Assembly: GCA_902388545.1 (NCBI GenBank)
Contig: CABMPS010000090.1
Span: forward strand, 1 to 7,441
From: an uncultured Collinsella sp.
GTDB taxonomy: Bacteria > Actinomycetota > Coriobacteriia > Coriobacteriales > Coriobacteriaceae
Direction of reading: 5' to 3'
Length of the DNA: 7,441 nucleotides
Notes under the pieces: model-generated
What the model was told of the DNA's origin: nothing
The model's database searches: none
What the model saw: the letters and a program-made list of their open reading frames with translations, nothing else
Part shown: piece by piece, positions 5,775-7,441 of the stretch
Position numbering within the stretch: the first letter of the stretch is position 1
Layout: every line of letters begins with the position of its first letter
Position numbers and translations under genes: made by a program

Positions 5775-5812
5775 TGGTCAACCCGAAACACCGCAACGAA
5801 CGGAAGACTCAC

Positions 5813-7231
5813 ATGGCCCTCATCACTTCGTACCACGTCCCCGGCCTTTACGTCGAGGACCACAGCATCGACGTCCCCCTTGACTGGCGCGGCCTGGAGC
5901 CGATGCTCCTGGCCGTCGGCAGCACCATGCGCCGCGGCGCTATGCCGGCGCCCATCGCCGGCGCGCCCGAGAGCATCAAGCTCTTCTACCGTGTGGTTTG
6001 CGCTGCCGACCGCATCAACGACGATCTGCCACTGCTCCTGTTTTTGCAGGGCGGCCCCGGCGGCGAGAGCCCGCGTCCGCTGTCGCCCACAAGCGACGGC
6101 TGGATCGAGGAGGCCGTCAAGCACTTCCGCGTGGTCCTTCCCGACCAGCGCGGCACCGGACGCAGTAGCTGCGTGGACGGACGCACGATCAAGGCACTGG
6201 GTGATCGCGCAACGGCCGCCGGCGCCGATACAGCACGCTCGCAGGCGGATTTCCTCAAGCGCCATCTTGCCAGCTCCATCGTGCGCGATTTTGAGTACCT
6301 GCGCCTGGTGGGCTTTGGCGGCAAGCCCTGGGTCACACTGGGGCAGAGCTACGGCGGCTTTTTGACGTTGAGCTATCTGTCGCTCTTCCCCGAGGGCGTG
6401 GCGGCAAGCTTTACCTGCGGCGGCATTCCGCACGTGCCGGCGAGCGCCAGCGAGGTCTACGCGCACACCTTCCCACGCATGGCAGCCAAGACGCAGCAGT
6501 ATTACGACCGCTACCCCGCCGACGTCGAGCGCGTGGCGGCCCTGGCAGATGCCCTCGAGGAGCAAAAGCCCGTGTTGCTCGACGGCTCGCCGATGACGGT
6601 CGAGCGCCTACAGCTCATGGGCAGCGACTTTGGCATGAAGCCGAGCTTTGAGCGCATGCATTGGATTATCGATCACGCGTTTGTTACAGGCGACGGTACA
6701 CTGAGCTGCGGCTTCTCGGTATCCGACAGCTTTTTGATGCGCGCCTTCGAGCGTACCAACACGCGCACGAATCCGCTGTACTGGACGCTGCAGGAGTTCA
6801 TATACGCCGACGGTGACACTATGCCCATTGGCTGGGCCGCAGCTGAAGAGAAGGCACACCGCGCCGAGTTCGACACCCTCGCGCGCCCGCTCATGTTTAC
6901 CGGCGAGGCCATGTTCCCGTGGATGTTCGAGCAGATGCCCGAGCTCAAGCCCTTCAAGCCCGCCATGGACCTGCTGATGGAAGACACCAGCTGGGACAAG
7001 ATCTATGACCCGCAGCGCCTGGCCTGCAACGAGGTGCCGCTCCAGGCCGCGGTGTACTTCGATGACATGTACGTCGATTCGAGTCTGCAGCTCGACACGC
7101 TCAGCCGCGTGGGCAACTCGCACGCCTGGGTAACCAACGAGTTCGAGCACGACGGCCTGCACGGCAGTGTGGTATTCAAGCACCTCTTCGACGAGGCCCT
7201 CAACCGCGGAGACCTGCGCCGAATCTTCTAG
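5813..7231 (+). CDS. Alpha/beta hydrolase, probable proline iminopeptidase (peptidase family S33)
   Basis: The 472-residue protein has the S33 landmarks: the oxyanion-region motif LQGGPGG (78-84), LPDQRGTGRSS (109-119), and the nucleophile elbow GQSYGG (177-182) with Ser179. The later acid and base are probably Asp417 or Asp418 in VYFDDMYVD and His446 in EFEHDGL. The DQRGTGRS and GQSYGG wording and the length fit the longer actinobacterial type rather than the roughly 310-residue form. Such enzymes remove N-terminal proline from peptides. No signal peptide is seen, so it is likely cytoplasmic. I start at the ATG at 5813, where GGAAG (5802-5806) precedes and the family sequence begins; the frame is open 27 codons further upstream but that part overlaps the promoter candidate and looks non-coding. 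It is divergent from proA. Exact substrate is uncertain; a related aminopeptidase is possible. Confidence 0.88.
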   Translation: MALITSYHVPGLYVEDHSIDVPLDWRGLEPMLLAVGSTMRRGAMPAPIAGAPESIKLFYRVVCAADRINDDLPLLLFLQGGPGGESPRPLSPTSDGWIEEAVKHFRVVLPDQRGTGRSSCVDGRTIKALGDRATAAGADTARSQADFLKRHLASSIVRDFEYLRLVGFGGKPWVTLGQSYGGFLTLSYLSLFPEGVAASFTCGGIPHVPASASEVYAHTFPRMAAKTQQYYDRYPADVERVAALADALEEQKPVLLDGSPMTVERLQLMGSDFGMKPSFERMHWIIDHAFVTGDGTLSCGFSVSDSFLMRAFERTNTRTNPLYWTLQEFIYADGDTMPIGWAAAEEKAHRAEFDTLARPLMFTGEAMFPWMFEQMPELKPFKPAMDLLMEDTSWDKIYDPQRLACNEVPLQAAVYFDDMYVDSSLQLDTLSRVGNSHAWVTNEFEHDGLHGSVVFKHLFDEALNRGDLRRIF

Positions 7232-7240
7232 CAAAGGAGT

Positions 7241-7282
7241 GTCCCCACCTGCCGGCACAATAGAAACGTCCCCAAGTGCCGG
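7241..7282. repeat. Paired GTCCCC motifs after the iminopeptidase-like gene
   Basis: GTCCCCACCTGCCGG (7241-7255) and GTCCCCAAGTGCCGG (7268-7282) match at 13 of 15 positions and start 27 bases apart. The first overlaps the palindrome TGCCGGCA (7250-7257). On the minus strand both carry GGGGAC, the motif also found at 608, 3665 and 4373. They begin nine bases after the stop codon and precede element B. Confidence 0.45.
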
Positions 7283-7307
7283 ATGATGTCCTTCGCCACG
7301 AAAACGG

Positions 7308-7441
7308 CCCATCTACTACGTTTCACCCGCATGGCCCAACCAGATGCCATAAATAAAGAAAACCGCAGGCGTTCTACCTGCGGTTTTCTTTTTGCAATTC
7401 TTGGCGTGGTCACCGATAGCCTATTAAACGTAGTAGATGGG
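7308..7441. repeat. Inverted-repeat element B (at least 134 bp, reaches window end)
   Basis: The ends at 7308-7323 and 7426-7441 are perfect 16-base inverted copies (CCCATCTACTACGTTT and its complement); pairing may continue past the window. A perfect 15-bp hairpin sits at the exact centre. Compared with element A it shares TACTACG, AAAACCGCAGG, TTTTTGC, GGCGTGGT and CGTAGTA in that order, starting at 7314, 7359, 7389, 7403 and 7429. No ORF with a ribosome site lies inside. Confidence 0.65.
7355..7391. terminator. Intrinsic terminator at the centre of element B
   Basis: A perfect 15-bp stem (7355-7369 with 7377-7391) encloses a seven-base loop, CGTTCTA. The plus strand ends in T5 (7389-7393) and the minus strand also has a T-rich exit, so it may work both ways. 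It is the only strong terminator visible after the iminopeptidase-like gene, 124 bases past its stop codon. Confidence 0.8.

Noticed and set aside
5732..5812. An earlier start for the iminopeptidase-like gene at 5732
   Set aside because: No ribosome site precedes it, it would cover the TTGCGC/TAGAAT promoter candidate, and family-like sequence begins at the ATG at 5813.
4387..5883. A 498-codon open frame on the plus strand opposite proA
   Set aside because: It is a mirror of proA codon bias, starts inside a terminator hairpin, and has no recognisable motif.
5615..6565. A 316-codon minus-strand frame opposite the iminopeptidase-like gene
   Set aside because: It overlaps both the proA start and the opposite gene, has no ribosome site that I can see, and shows no family features.

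Overview
The window reads as a stretch of ordinary bacterial chromosome from a G+C-rich actinobacterium. A member of the Coriobacteriia close to Collinsella is my best guess. The reasons are the codon bias, an arginyl-tRNA synthetase beside what looks like the start of rho (a pairing known in actinobacteria), a CarD-family regulator, and short GGGGAC-type intergenic repeats of a kind I associate with Collinsella. The genus is an inference, not something the sequence proves.

Layout, left to right. On the minus strand lies the first 142 codons of a probable rho gene (1-426, cut by the window edge). A gene-free stretch of about 530 bp follows, holding its likely promoter, a GGGGAC motif and a 150-bp inverted-repeat element (element A, 682-831). 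Then comes argS on the minus strand (956-2809) with its terminator at 881-909. A 342-bp divergent control region (2810-3151) separates argS from a plus-strand CarD-family gene (3152-3637). Next is an HD-domain phosphohydrolase gene (3755-4354, plus). It converges on proA (4414-5700, minus). A 112-bp divergent spacer leads to a plus-strand proline-iminopeptidase-like alpha/beta hydrolase (5813-7231). The last 210 bp hold GTCCCC repeats and a second inverted-repeat element (element B, from 7308 to the window end or beyond).

The genes do not form one pathway. They cover translation (argS), transcription (probable rho, CarD-like), proline synthesis (proA), peptide breakdown (the iminopeptidase, which would release proline) and an HD hydrolase of unknown substrate. 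Most seem to be single-gene units bounded by strong hairpins.

The most noteworthy content is between the genes. Elements A and B are diverged in sequence but share five short blocks in the same order, with exactly the same 122-bp distance between the outer blocks. Each has long complementary ends and a central terminator-like hairpin. Separately, a 42-bp hairpin is repeated letter for letter after the CarD-like gene and after the HD gene. I see no defence system, CRISPR array, transposase, tRNA or rRNA in the window.
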